The notes beneath the pieces are model-generated. The model ran no database searches, had not been told where the DNA came from, and worked only from the letters and a program-made list of their open reading frames with translations. From Bacillus dicomae (GTDB lineage Bacteria; Bacillota; Bacilli; Bacillales; Bacillaceae_G): a DNA stretch of 64,000 nt. Positions 8,542-16,989 of the stretch are shown here, piece by piece (the first letter of the stretch is position 1; every line of letters starts with the position of its first letter). The stretch lies in assembly GCF_006494425.1 (NCBI RefSeq), contig NZ_VHIV01000002.1, forward strand, positions 868,001 to 932,000. The letters run 5' to 3'. A program made the position numbers and the translations under genes.

Positions 8542-10404
8542 GTGAGTTCTGTAGCAAAAAAACAGGGGATGGGTGCTGTCATATGGGATTATTTAACGAC
8601 AGTAGACCATAAAAAGATTGCCATTCTCTATTTAATTGCAGGTGGATTGTTTTTTATAATAGGCGGAATAGAAGCTCTATTTATTCGCCTTCAATTAGCG
8701 ATTCCTAACAACGCTTTTCTTGTTGGGGATGCTTATAATCAAGTATTAACGATGCACGGTACAACAATGATTTTCCTCGCAGCTATGCCACTCGTGTTTG
8801 CATTTATGAACGCCGCTGTACCACTTCAAATTGGTGCACGTGATGTAGCGTTCCCGTTTTTGAATTCACTCGGATTTTGGTTATTTTTCTTTGGTGGAGT
8901 ATTTTTAAATTTAAGTTGGTTTTTAGGAGGAGCGCCGGATGCAGGATGGACATCTTATGCATCTTTAGCTTTAGCCTCTAAAGGACATGGTGTTGATTTT
9001 TATGTACTCGGCTTGCAAATCTCTGGTATTGGTACATTAATTGGAGGTATTAACTTCCTTGTAACCATTATTAATATGCGTGCGCCAGGGATGACGTATA
9101 TGCGTATGCCGATGTTTACATGGACGACATTTGTAACATCTTCATTAATATTATTTGCTTTTCCGCCGTTAACTGTAGGATTGGGACTTTTAATGTTAGA
9201 TCGCTTATTTGGAACAAGTTTCTTTAATCCAGCACTGGGCGGGAATACAATTATATGGGAGCATTTATTCTGGATTTTCGGTCACCCAGAAGTATACATT
9301 CTTATACTCCCAGCTTTCGGAATATTCTCAGAAATCTTCGCGACATTTTCGAAAAAACGATTATTTGGTTATTCATCGATGGTGTTTGCGACAGTATTAA
9401 TTGGATTCTTAGGGTTTATGGTATGGGCGCATCATATGTTTACTGTTGGGCTTGGTCCAGTTGCAAATGCTATTTTCTCAGTTGCAACAATGGCGATTGC
9501 GGTTCCAACCGGTATTAAAATATTCAACTGGCTCTTTACAATGTGGGGCGGAAGTATTCGTTTTACGACACCGATGATGTGGGCGGTAGCTTTCATTCCT
9601 TCATTTGTAATGGGGGGAGTTACAGGTGTTATGTTAGCATCTGCACCGGCTGATTATCAATTTCATGATAACTATTTCGTAGTAGCTCACTTTCATTATG
9701 TAATCGTCGGCGGTGTTGTATTTGGTTTACTTGCAGGAGCTCATTATTATTGGCCACTGATGTTTAATAAAGTATTGAATGAAACGTTAGGAAAGATAAC
9801 ATTCTGGCTATTCTTTATCGGTTTCCATTTAACGTTCTTCATTCAGCATTTCCTTGGATTGATTGGTATGCCGCGTCGTTACTACACATATCTTGAAGGG
9901 CAAGGGTTGGAAATGGGCAATATGATTAGTTCTATTGGAGCGGTGTTTATGGCTCTTGGAACGATTGTTCTTCTATTCAATGTAATCAAAACGACAGTAT
10001 CAAAAGAAAAGGCAGGTCGTGATCCATGGGATGCACGTACATTAGAGTGGACAATGCCAGCACCTACACCGGAATATAACTTTAAACAATTACCATTTGT
10101 TCGCGGGTTAGATCCGTTTTGGATTGAAAAACGTGAAGGGAATAAAGAGATGACAGCAGCGGAACCAGTTGGTGATATCCATATGCCAAATCCTTCATTT
10201 TCACCATTTATCATTTCTTTAGGATTGTTTATAGCGGCATTCGGTGCGATGTATATGCAGGGTGGAAAAGATAAGTTTTGGTTATTAGTAGCAATTATTG
10301 GTTTAATCATTACATTTGGCACAATGTTCCTACGTTCAGTAATCGATGATCATGGATATCATATTCATAAGGAAGATTTAGAAGATAAGGGGGGCAAGGC
10401 ATAA
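8542..10404 (+). CDS. ctaD: Cytochrome c oxidase subunit I
   Basis: This catalytic heme-copper oxidase subunit holds heme a and the heme a3-CuB oxygen-reduction centre and pumps protons. It is 620 aa with at least twelve membrane segments. Landmarks are the LTMHGTTMIFL heme a ligand region, HPEVYILILPAFGI with the His-Tyr crosslink, and VAHFHYVIVGG with the heme a and a3 ligands. The extra C-terminal helices match the long subunit I of Bacillus caa3 enzymes. The start is GTG with GGGGAGG upstream. Its TAA shares one base with the ctaE ATG, implying coupling. Confidence 0.98.
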   Translation: MSSVAKKQGMGAVIWDYLTTVDHKKIAILYLIAGGLFFIIGGIEALFIRLQLAIPNNAFLVGDAYNQVLTMHGTTMIFLAAMPLVFAFMNAAVPLQIGARDVAFPFLNSLGFWLFFFGGVFLNLSWFLGGAPDAGWTSYASLALASKGHGVDFYVLGLQISGIGTLIGGINFLVTIINMRAPGMTYMRMPMFTWTTFVTSSLILFAFPPLTVGLGLLMLDRLFGTSFFNPALGGNTIIWEHLFWIFGHPEVYILILPAFGIFSEIFATFSKKRLFGYSSMVFATVLIGFLGFMVWAHHMFTVGLGPVANAIFSVATMAIAVPTGIKIFNWLFTMWGGSIRFTTPMMWAVAFIPSFVMGGVTGVMLASAPADYQFHDNYFVVAHFHYVIVGGVVFGLLAGAHYYWPLMFNKVLNETLGKITFWLFFIGFHLTFFIQHFLGLIGMPRRYYTYLEGQGLEMGNMISSIGAVFMALGTIVLLFNVIKTTVSKEKAGRDPWDARTLEWTMPAPTPEYNFKQLPFVRGLDPFWIEKREGNKEMTAAEPVGDIHMPNPSFSPFIISLGLFIAAFGAMYMQGGKDKFWLLVAIIGLIITFGTMFLRSVIDDHGYHIHKEDLEDKGGKA

Positions 10405-11027
10405 TGCATGTAGATGAAAAATTAACGAATGAAACATTTCCAGCAGAGCCTGAAAAAGCAACCCTTGAGGGGAAAAATAAGTTTGTCGGTTTTTGGTTAT
10501 TTCTTGGAGGCGAAACAGTATTGTTCGCTTCCTTATTTGGCACATATTTAGCGTTAAAGAATTCTACAAATGGTGGACCAACATCTCAAGAGATGTTCCA
10601 AATGCCACTCGTTTTCATTATGACGATGCTTTTATTAACGAGTAGCTTAACGAGCGTATATGCGATGTATCATATGAAAAACTTTAACTTTAAGAAAATG
10701 CAACTTTGGCTACTAGTAACAGTGTTGCTAGGTTTAGGGTTTTTAGGGTTTGAGATATATGAGTTTTATCATTATACGCATGAATTTAAGCATACTATGA
10801 GAAGTAGTGCGTTTGGTTCCGCGTTTTATGCTCTTGTTGGTACACATGGACTTCACGTATTGTTTGGATTGTGTTGGATTTTAACATTAATCTTTAGAAA
10901 TGCGAAGAGAGGTCTAAATTTATACAATGCACCGAAGTTTTATGTTGCATCGATTTATTGGCACTTTATTGACGTAGTTTGGGTGTTTATTTTCACTGTA
11001 GTATATTTAATGGGAATGGTGGGATAA
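10404..11027 (+). CDS. ctaE: Cytochrome c oxidase subunit III
   Basis: CtaE is the non-catalytic core subunit III of the oxidase and stabilises subunit I. It is 207 aa with five predicted membrane helices. Conserved COX3 features include FLGGETVLFASLFGTY, the GTHGLHVLFG segment, and YWHFIDVVWVFIF at the C-terminus. Its start overlaps the ctaD stop by one base, and ctaF starts three bases after its stop. This is a typical tightly coupled operon, so separate regulation is unlikely. Confidence 0.97.
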   Translation: MHVDEKLTNETFPAEPEKATLEGKNKFVGFWLFLGGETVLFASLFGTYLALKNSTNGGPTSQEMFQMPLVFIMTMLLLTSSLTSVYAMYHMKNFNFKKMQLWLLVTVLLGLGFLGFEIYEFYHYTHEFKHTMRSSAFGSAFYALVGTHGLHVLFGLCWILTLIFRNAKRGLNLYNAPKFYVASIYWHFIDVVWVFIFTVVYLMGMVG

Positions 11028-11030
11028 ACA

Positions 11031-11363
11031 ATGGCGATAAAGCAAACGAATAATCCTAAAGTTGATCTTGTTTATCGGAAGAGGAAAAGTGCGGAGGAAA
11101 TGAAACATCAAGTGATTACATTTGCATTAATGATTTTTTTAACATTAGTTGCATTTGTAGCAGTGGCATATCCGAAAACTTTTAGTCCGACTTTCTCAGT
11201 GCCATTTATTTTGCTATTAGCGGTGGTACAAGTAATTTTTCAATTGTATTATTTTATGCATATGAGTCATAAAGGACATGAAGCGGCAAGTTTCTTTCTT
11301 TATTCTGGTCTGTTAATCGGGTTAATTACAATTTTAGCTTTTATGACAATTGTGTGGATTTGA
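11031..11363 (+). CDS. ctaF: Cytochrome c oxidase subunit IV
   Basis: This is the small membrane subunit of the caa3 oxidase (COX4_pro type), which aids assembly of the copper and heme centre in subunit I. It is 110 aa with a charged N-terminus followed by three hydrophobic helices. The FQLYYFMHMSHKGH stretch is typical of the family. It follows ctaE by three bases and is the last gene before the hairpin at 11378, so it ends the tight part of the operon. Confidence 0.95.
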   Translation: MAIKQTNNPKVDLVYRKRKSAEEMKHQVITFALMIFLTLVAFVAVAYPKTFSPTFSVPFILLLAVVQVIFQLYYFMHMSHKGHEAASFFLYSGLLIGLITILAFMTIVWI

Positions 11364-11377
11364 AAAGTGAAGAATAA

Positions 11378-11408
11378 GGGAGCTTGTGTTGTCACAGCTC
11401 CCTCTTCA
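11378..11408 (+). terminator. Hairpin between ctaF and ctaG (weak terminator)
   Basis: GGGAGCT (11378-11384) and AGCTCCC (11396-11402) form a stem followed by a poor T-run (TCTTC). Partial termination or processing between ctaF and ctaG is plausible. Confidence 0.5.
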
Positions 11409-11448
11409 TGTTATGTGAAAGGATAACCTTAAGAAGGTAGGTGTGACA

Positions 11449-12354
11449 ATGAGTAACTTGTGGATATTTGGTTTTCAAGCTCTATGGAGTCCAATCTTTT
11501 TATTATTTATGCTTTCGATCCTTATTGGGTACTTTTTAATTATTGGGCCATATAGAATGCGATTTGAACATGCGACAAAGGTAAGTAAGAAGCAAGTTTT
11601 TTATTTTACGACCGGGATTGTTCTTTTGTATTTTGTAAAGGGAGGGCCTATTGATTTAATTGGTCATATTATATTTAGTGCACATATGTTTGAAATGGCA
11701 GTTATGTATATTGCAGTTCCTCCATTATTGTTGCTTGGTATACCGGTTTGGTTATATCGTTATATTACTTCTTTTAAGTTCGTTCAAATTTTATTAAAGG
11801 CATTTGCTAGACCACTTATTGCGTTGCTTGTATTTAATGGCCTGTTTTCTTTCTATCATTTACCAATTGTTTTTGATACAGTAAAACAAAGTCAAATTGC
11901 GCATCCTATTTGTCTCGCTATATTGTTCTTTACAGCAATCATGATGTGGTGGCCGATGTTAAATCCATTGCCAGAATACCAAACGTTAAGTGATATAAAG
12001 AAACTTGGTTATATGTTTGCTAACGGTATATTGTTAACACCAGCTTGCGCGTTAATCATTTTTGCGACTGCGCCGTTATTTGCAACATATACAGACCCGG
12101 CTGCTTGGATGAAGGCGATGGAACTGTGTGTACCAGCGGGGACTTTATCAGATTTAAATATAACTGGACCAGAATTTTTACACTGGATGCCAGTCTTACA
12201 AGATCAACAAACAGGCGGCATTATTATGAAAATTGTCCAGGAAATAGTGTATGGTACAATTATCGGCTATGTATTCTTTCGGTGGGCACGTCGAGAGCGT
12301 GAAAAGGATAAAGAGCAGTTGCAACAATTGCCGCCGTATTTACAAACGAAATAA
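11449..12354 (+). CDS. ctaG: Cytochrome c oxidase assembly factor CtaG
   Basis: CtaG is a polytopic membrane protein needed in Bacillus for formation of active caa3 oxidase, probably by helping to build the copper centre. It is 301 aa with seven or more hydrophobic segments and belongs to the Caa3_CtaG family, unrelated to the Cox11-type CtaG of proteobacteria. ATG 11449 is preferred over GTG 11443 because AGGTAGG lies at suitable spacing only for the ATG, giving MSNLWIFGF at the N-terminus. It lies 85 bp after ctaF and ends at a strong terminator. Confidence 0.95.
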   Translation: MSNLWIFGFQALWSPIFLLFMLSILIGYFLIIGPYRMRFEHATKVSKKQVFYFTTGIVLLYFVKGGPIDLIGHIIFSAHMFEMAVMYIAVPPLLLLGIPVWLYRYITSFKFVQILLKAFARPLIALLVFNGLFSFYHLPIVFDTVKQSQIAHPICLAILFFTAIMMWWPMLNPLPEYQTLSDIKKLGYMFANGILLTPACALIIFATAPLFATYTDPAAWMKAMELCVPAGTLSDLNITGPEFLHWMPVLQDQQTGGIIMKIVQEIVYGTIIGYVFFRWARREREKDKEQLQQLPPYLQTK

Positions 12355-12391
12355 AAGTGAGTGCATCAATATGATGCACTCACTTTTATTT
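12353..12391 (+). terminator. Bidirectional terminator, ctaG and yugN-like gene
   Basis: AAAAGTGAGTGCATC (12353-12367) and GATGCACTCACTTTT (12373-12387) form a perfect 15-bp stem with a 5-nt loop. T-runs exist in both directions, so it can serve the convergent genes ctaG and the yugN-like gene. Confidence 0.9.
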
Positions 12392-12756
12392 TATTCAATG
12401 ATTTGGAATTCTTTTAACTCTTTTTCGACGTTTTGTAGGAGTTGTTCGCTTTTTTGTAGTACATTTGTTGGGAAAGTTTCGCCATCGCCATATTCAACGC
12501 CGTGAGGATAATAATGTTTACCTAATAAGGGAGGAAGTAACTTTATTTCAGCATGTCTACTACCAATGTCACCTTCGACTGCTAAACCTTGTACACGCAA
12601 ATAATAAACATCGTTTAATATTTCGAATTTATAATCGTATGTAACTCGTTCGTAATCCCACTGTCCAGCAAGTACGAAATGGTTCTTCTCCATAATCTCT
12701 GTTAATAGTGTTAAATCAACGACTGCCCCATTAAATTTCGTATTTGTAAATTGCAT
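12391..12756 (-). CDS. YugN-like family protein
   Basis: This 121-aa soluble protein resembles the YugN-like family of Bacillus, whose function is not established. It has an alpha/beta composition, no signal peptide or membrane segment, and a C-terminal region rich in Glu and Lys that may be helical. A GAGGAGG SD lies just upstream of its ATG on the minus strand. It is transcribed against ctaG and divergently from ylbC. It occupies the place where B. subtilis has ylbA and ylbB, so this is a group-specific arrangement. The assignment rests on sequence pattern only. Confidence 0.75.
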   Translation of the reverse strand: MQFTNTKFNGAVVDLTLLTEIMEKNHFVLAGQWDYERVTYDYKFEILNDVYYLRVQGLAVEGDIGSRHAEIKLLPPLLGKHYYPHGVEYGDGETFPTNVLQKSEQLLQNVEKELKEFQIIE

Positions 12757-12961
12757 ATAATACCTCCTCTTTTAATGTTACAACATTATTTTTATAATAG
12801 TATGAATAATAAGAAAGTGCAATTCATATTGAGAGAAAAGGTATAATCCAGACTTTTTTTGTGAAAATATGATATAGTGAAAAGAGTACGGTACACACAA
12901 AAAGGAAAGAAAAGGATTTGTGTATATCTCAATTTTATGTTTTGTGCAGGAGGTATATCGA

Positions 12962-13996
12962 TTGAAGAAATTATTGCGTATCGTAATGATTACATTTTTA
13001 ATTTTAGCTGTTGATTTATACGGGAAATTACTCGTTTCACAATATATATTAACCCCATCTCAATCAAAGCAAGAAAATAAAATTGTGAAAAAGAAAAAAC
13101 AAGTAAATGAAGACTCGTCAAATATAGTTTTAAATATGATTGGTGGAGACCCTGAAAATTTATTAGCAAAATGGGGCGAACCTTCTCGAATAGAGCCATC
13201 TGCTTACGGATATGAATGGTGGGTATACAATCAAGATTTAGCTCAGTATGTTCAATTTGGGGTTGCTGAACGCAAAGTTGTAACGGCGTATGTTGCTGGT
13301 GAGCAAGTTAAGGTACCGCCTTATTATATAAATGAAAAATATGAAGACGTGTATAAAAAGAATCCACCCTCTCATGAGATTTCGTTAAAAAGAGGGAAGA
13401 ATAGTTATCAATTTGAGTTATCAGATACCGAAGTGATGGAACAACCGTTAATACCTGTAGAAGATAGTTGGGCACAATTATATTTTGATCATTTTACACA
13501 TGAACTTGTTGGTGTTCGTTATATGGATGACGAAACATTATTACGTCAAAAACCGTATCAGCTTGTTTATTCAGGTGAATTATTGGCAGAACAACCATTG
13601 ACTCCAGATAAACTGAAACAAATAGAGAATGGGAATATGCAACAAATTTTTGATTTAACAAATATTATTCGAAGTCATCATAATTTACCGTTGTTAACTT
13701 GGGATCAACAAACAGCAGATGTGGCAATTGGCCATAGTAAAGATATGAAGGATAATAATTACTTTTCACACGATTCACCTACATTAGGTACGTTAGGAGA
13801 TCGTTTACAGCGAGGGCAAGTAGGATTTCAACTTGCTGGTGAGAACATAGCGGCGCAACATAGTGATGGGATTGCTGCGTTGCAAGGTTGGTTAAATAGT
13901 GAGGGGCATAGAAAGAATTTATTGAATGAACAATTTACAGGATTAGGTGTTGGAGTATACGATAAGTTTTATACACAAAACTTTATTCGGAAATAA
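12962..13996 (+). CDS. ylbC: CAP-domain (SCP/PR-1-like) exported protein YlbC
   Basis: The protein is 344 aa with an N-terminal hydrophobic segment (about residues 5-25) that is either a signal peptide or an anchor. A CAP-associated N-terminal domain follows, with W-G-E-P-S-R and YEWWVY motifs near 60-80. The C-terminal CAP domain carries the AVIGHSKDM-like helix, NYFSHDSP and GENIAAQHS. Family roles are varied and its molecular function is unknown. TTG 12962 is chosen because AGGAGG lies eight bases upstream; the in-frame 14-codon extension from 12920 lacks support. A hairpin terminator follows near 14.1 kb. Confidence 0.88.
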   Translation: MKKLLRIVMITFLILAVDLYGKLLVSQYILTPSQSKQENKIVKKKKQVNEDSSNIVLNMIGGDPENLLAKWGEPSRIEPSAYGYEWWVYNQDLAQYVQFGVAERKVVTAYVAGEQVKVPPYYINEKYEDVYKKNPPSHEISLKRGKNSYQFELSDTEVMEQPLIPVEDSWAQLYFDHFTHELVGVRYMDDETLLRQKPYQLVYSGELLAEQPLTPDKLKQIENGNMQQIFDLTNIIRSHHNLPLLTWDQQTADVAIGHSKDMKDNNYFSHDSPTLGTLGDRLQRGQVGFQLAGENIAAQHSDGIAALQGWLNSEGHRKNLLNEQFTGLGVGVYDKFYTQNFIRK

Positions 13997-14096
13997 AGTG
14001 AAACTTTAAGTTATGGCTGGGACACCTTCAGGATAATTATTTCATATTCAATGAATTGTAGGTGCGAATCTTACCCTATGCAAATAGTAGGATAAA

Positions 14097-14146
14097 AAGG
14101 TGCATGAATCGTCTAAAAATAGGCGAACCATGCGCCTTTTTTTTCT
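14097..14146 (+). terminator. Terminator after ylbC
   Basis: AAGGTGCATG (14097-14106) pairs with CATGCGCCTT (14129-14138), with one wobble, and a T8 run follows. The 100 bases before it contain TAAAGTGAAACTTTA (13995-14009), a short palindrome that recurs in the repeat near 45.1 kb. Confidence 0.75.
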
Positions 14147-14182
14147 TACTATATAGTAGATATACATGAAGAGGTGAGGATT

Positions 14183-14626
14183 ATGCCAACAACAAAAGGA
14201 CCGTTACATCCATCGGTTCAACAGTTTAAAGAGTTTGTAAACCATCACCCTAAAATGGTTCATGAAGTTAGAAGTGGTCACAAAACTTGGCAACAGTTTT
14301 ATGAGGAATGGTACTTACTTGGTGAAGAAGATCCAATATGGGTAACTTTTAGACCTGATGGAGCGTCTGCTTTTTCTTCAGTAAAAGAAAATAAAAAAGA
14401 AAAAGAAAAAGATAATCGAACTGAAGAGGAAAAAACTGCTGATGTGATGGGACAAATGCTTTCTTTCTTTAAAAAGCTAGATGTAGAACAAATGCAACAC
14501 CATTTAGCCAATGTGACGAGTGCTATTGGTAGTGTGCAACAAGTTTTTCAACAATTTCAAGGAAAGCGCACACAGCAAGAAGAAAGTACTTCCGAAAATA
14601 ATCCATTTTTCTTTCAGAAGGATTAG
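14183..14626 (+). CDS. ylbD: YlbD-like putative spore coat protein
   Basis: This 147-aa protein belongs to the YlbD family, annotated as a putative coat protein in Bacillus. Visible features are an N-terminal region with FKEFVNHHPKMVHEVRSGHK and a WQQFYEEWYLLGE motif. A strongly charged Lys/Glu linker spans about residues 70-90, and the C-terminal part is Gln-rich and helical. ATG 14183 is preferred over GTG 14174, because GAGGTGAGG precedes the ATG. It is followed twelve bases later by ylbE, so the two form a pair. Confidence 0.85.
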   Translation: MPTTKGPLHPSVQQFKEFVNHHPKMVHEVRSGHKTWQQFYEEWYLLGEEDPIWVTFRPDGASAFSSVKENKKEKEKDNRTEEEKTADVMGQMLSFFKKLDVEQMQHHLANVTSAIGSVQQVFQQFQGKRTQQEESTSENNPFFFQKD

Positions 14627-14637
14627 GGGGAAAGCGG

Positions 14638-14883
14638 ATGAGAGCAGAAATTATTGAGTTTATAAAGGCTGATGAGGATTTATCTCGCTATATTAGGGAG
14701 CAACCATATTGGTATAGAAAACTAACGCGAAACCCTGAAGAAAAAGAGGCATTTGAGTTAGCGGCTATGCAACATTTCAAAAAAACGATACCTGATAAAG
14801 TTGAGAAATTTCAAAATCAATTAGCAGTTGCTTCCATTATGATTGATATGTTTCAGTATATGAAGCAGCAAAATACAACATAA
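14638..14883 (+). CDS. ylbE: YlbE-like protein
   Basis: This small acidic cytosolic protein of 81 aa belongs to the YlbE-like family of bacilli; its function is unknown. Conserved features include RYIREQPYWYRKLTRNP and a helical C-terminal half. The SD is GGGGGAAAG before the ATG. It sits twelve bases downstream of ylbD, the same pairing as in B. subtilis, which suggests co-expression. No membrane segment or metal motif is seen. Confidence 0.87.
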   Translation: MRAEIIEFIKADEDLSRYIREQPYWYRKLTRNPEEKEAFELAAMQHFKKTIPDKVEKFQNQLAVASIMIDMFQYMKQQNTT

Positions 14884-14959
14884 TTGGAAGGGAAAACTAT
14901 GTCCGTCATGCAGAACTTTTGATACAATAGAAGCGGATTATTTAAAAAGGAGTTGCAGC

Positions 14960-15538
14960 ATGAGCATGACGGAAATTTGTTTAGTACGACATGGACAAAC
15001 TGATTGGAATTTTCAAGAGATTATTCAGGGACGTGAAGATATACCGCTTAATGAAGTAGGGAAGATGCAAGCAAGCCAAAGCGCGGCTGCTTTGCAAGCG
15101 GAGGCATGGGATATAATTATAAGCAGCCCATTAATTAGAGCACAAGAAACAGCTAAGGAAATTGCAGTGGCTACGGGTTTACAATCGATTTTATTAGATG
15201 ATCGATTTGTTGAACGTAATTTTGGTGAAGCTTCTGGAAAGCCGGTTGCGACTGTTAGGGAGTTAATTGCAGAAGGTAAAGTAGAAGGTATGGAGCGAGA
15301 TGAAGAGATTGTAGCTCGTTGTTTTGCTGCTATAAAAGATGTTGCAGCAACTCATTCTGGCAAACGTATTATCATTGTAGCCCATTCACATGCGATAAAA
15401 GCAATTTTACATGCAATTGCACCGGAAGATATTTCGTTTAAAACACCGTTAAAAAACGCATGTATTAGTTATGTGAACGAAAATAGTGGGAAGTGGGATG
15501 TTCTTAAATATAATATTGCGGAACATATTAATGTATAA
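14960..15538 (+). CDS. Histidine phosphatase (phosphoglycerate mutase-like) family protein
   Basis: This 192-aa protein has the branch-1 histidine phosphatase signature LVRHGQTDWN near residues 7-16, with the catalytic His in RHG. The second conserved Arg lies in SSPLIRAQETA, and the second active-site His in IIVAHSHAIKAIL. These support a phosphatase rather than a true glycolytic mutase; the substrate cannot be told. AAAGGAG precedes the ATG, and a second ATG six bases on is possible. It stands alone between ylbE and ylbF, where B. subtilis has no such gene, so it is a group-specific insertion. Confidence 0.85.
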   Translation: MSMTEICLVRHGQTDWNFQEIIQGREDIPLNEVGKMQASQSAAALQAEAWDIIISSPLIRAQETAKEIAVATGLQSILLDDRFVERNFGEASGKPVATVRELIAEGKVEGMERDEEIVARCFAAIKDVAATHSGKRIIIVAHSHAIKAILHAIAPEDISFKTPLKNACISYVNENSGKWDVLKYNIAEHINV

Positions 15539-15654
15539 ATATGTGCTGACATTATATAGAAAATAGTTAGAATGATATCTTTTTATTTAGTGAGGCACTT
15601 CAATTAGTAGTTCTATTCTAAATGTGGTATGATGAATACTCGGAGGTGTCTCTC

Positions 15655-16107
15655 ATGATTGTAGCGACGCTGGAAAGCGTATTAATATTAGATAAGGCAG
15701 AGCAGCTTGCAAAAGCGATCATCTGTTCAGATATAGCAGAAGATTATCGTAAGTGTTATAAAGAATTGCATGAAGATATGGAAGTTCAGACGTTAATTCA
15801 GCAATTTACAGCGATGAAAGAACGATATGAGGAAGTGCAACGTTTCGGTAAATACCATCCTGACTATACTTTCGTTTCGACGAAAATGAGGGAATTAAAA
15901 CGTTCTGTAGACTTACATGATAAGATTGCAGCTTTCAAACGAGTAGAAACGGCTTTGCAAAAGTTGTTAGATGAAGTTAGTGTAGCAATCGGTTCTGAGG
16001 TGTCTTCTTCCATCAAAGTTCCAACAGGAAATCCATTTTTCGATGTTGGTGGCTGTGGTGGCGGTTGTGGTACTGGCGGAGGTTGCGGTTGTAAAAAAAC
16101 GGGGTAA
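15655..16107 (+). CDS. ylbF: YlbF/RicF, subunit of the RicAFT (YmcA-YlbF-YaaT) complex
   Basis: In B. subtilis the RicA-RicF-RicT complex promotes sporulation, competence and biofilm formation, acts with RNase Y in mRNA maturation, and binds iron-sulfur clusters. This 150-aa protein has a helical Com_YlbF body and a C-terminal tail, CGGGCGTGGGCGC, offering several Cys ligands. ATG 15655 is chosen because GGAGGTG lies at good spacing; a longer in-frame start at 15622 has no SD. A hairpin terminator overlaps the stop. Confidence 0.93.
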   Translation: MIVATLESVLILDKAEQLAKAIICSDIAEDYRKCYKELHEDMEVQTLIQQFTAMKERYEEVQRFGKYHPDYTFVSTKMRELKRSVDLHDKIAAFKRVETALQKLLDEVSVAIGSEVSSSIKVPTGNPFFDVGGCGGGCGTGGGCGCKKTG

Positions 16108-16122
16108 AACACCCCGTTTTTT
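16096..16122 (+). terminator. Terminator overlapping the ylbF stop
   Basis: AAAACGGGGT (16096-16105) and ACCCCGTTTT (16111-16120) form a 10-bp stem with T6. The left arm includes the last codons of ylbF. Confidence 0.85.
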
Positions 16123-16233
16123 AGAAGATAGAAGAAAACGTATACAGAGTTTGTCCTGTAATGTCATAAATTTCTGATTGGTTTTCATAAAATATAAAAT
16201 ATATGCTTTTAAAAGGAGAAGATGGAGAAGATT

Positions 16234-16500
16234 ATGTTCGGGCAACGACAAAGTATGATTGTTTATTTACATTCATTGAAACATGCCAAGATTTTAAGGA
16301 AATATGGTAACATACATTACATATCAAAACGCCTAAAGTATGCAGTAGTATATTGTGATATGGAACAAATTGAGCATATGATGCAAAAGTTGAACAAACT
16401 TCCTTTTGTAAAAAAGATAGAACAGTCGTACCGCCCGTATTTAAAAACGGAATTTGAAAATTCACGTCCTGATCGGGCAAAAGAATACGATTATAGCTAA
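16234..16500 (+). CDS. ylbG: YlbG, UPF0298 family protein
   Basis: This 88-aa protein belongs to the UPF0298/DUF2129 family, a small alpha/beta cytosolic protein of unknown biochemical role found next to ylbF. Conserved patterns are [25 protein letters not shown] and YAVVYCD, near the N-terminus. ATG 16234 follows a GGAG at a 6-base gap; an in-frame ATG at 16222 behind AAAAGGAG is an alternative that adds four residues. A terminator follows its stop. Confidence 0.88.
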
Positions 16501-16503
16501 TAG

Positions 16504-16540
16504 AAAAATCCCCTGCTAATTTTAGCGGGGGATTTTTTTA
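16504..16540 (+). terminator. Bidirectional terminator between ylbG and the convergent gene
   Basis: AAAATCCCCTGCT pairs with AGCGGGGGATTTT with mismatch and wobble pairs, and T-runs lie on both sides. It can end both ylbG and the minus-strand gene at 16555. Confidence 0.8.
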
Positions 16541-16554
16541 CTTGAAATAATCAT

Positions 16555-16944
16555 TTATTTCATTGGAGGGATGAAATTATTCATTCGTAAAATACCAATT
16601 AAATGATTGAAAAATAGTTCCTTTTCTGGGAAAGTTGTGGATGGTTTTACTGTAAAGGTAGTTACTTTTTTTCCTAGTTGTTCTGCCGTTTCTTCAAATA
16701 AAATGACGCGTTTACTTTTTTTATTTTCAAGTACAGGAATGCCTTCACGACATATGTATAATGGTTGGAAATCACCAGTAGTAGTTGGTTTCAATATTAC
16801 AACAAGTGAGCACACTTTTTTTTCATTTTTAATCGTTTCAAATTGTAACATATGTGTTATACGTTCTTGATTTGCTTTGGCAATTTCAAGTAATTCATAT
16901 AAATCAGAGTAGCCTTCTCCGAGTTCTATAAAGCGTTGAATCAT
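16555..16944 (-). CDS. Conserved hypothetical protein (possibly DUF7147 family)
   Basis: This 129-aa soluble protein has no signal peptide or membrane segment. It begins MIQRFIELGEGYSDLYELLEI and ends in a hydrophobic helix (LFFNHLIGILRMNN). I do not recognise a catalytic motif. Similar Bacillus proteins at this locus have been given varied names; I place it tentatively in DUF7147. AGAGGAGG lies upstream of its start. It is convergent with ylbG and monocistronic. Real-gene evidence is its SD, codon use like its neighbours, and terminator. Confidence 0.7.
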   Translation of the reverse strand: MIQRFIELGEGYSDLYELLEIAKANQERITHMLQFETIKNEKKVCSLVVILKPTTTGDFQPLYICREGIPVLENKKSKRVILFEETAEQLGKKVTTFTVKPSTTFPEKELFFNHLIGILRMNNFIPPMK

Positions 16945-16989
16945 ATTTTTTCCTCCTCTTTCTTTTACTGTACCATCTCACTTTTTAAA

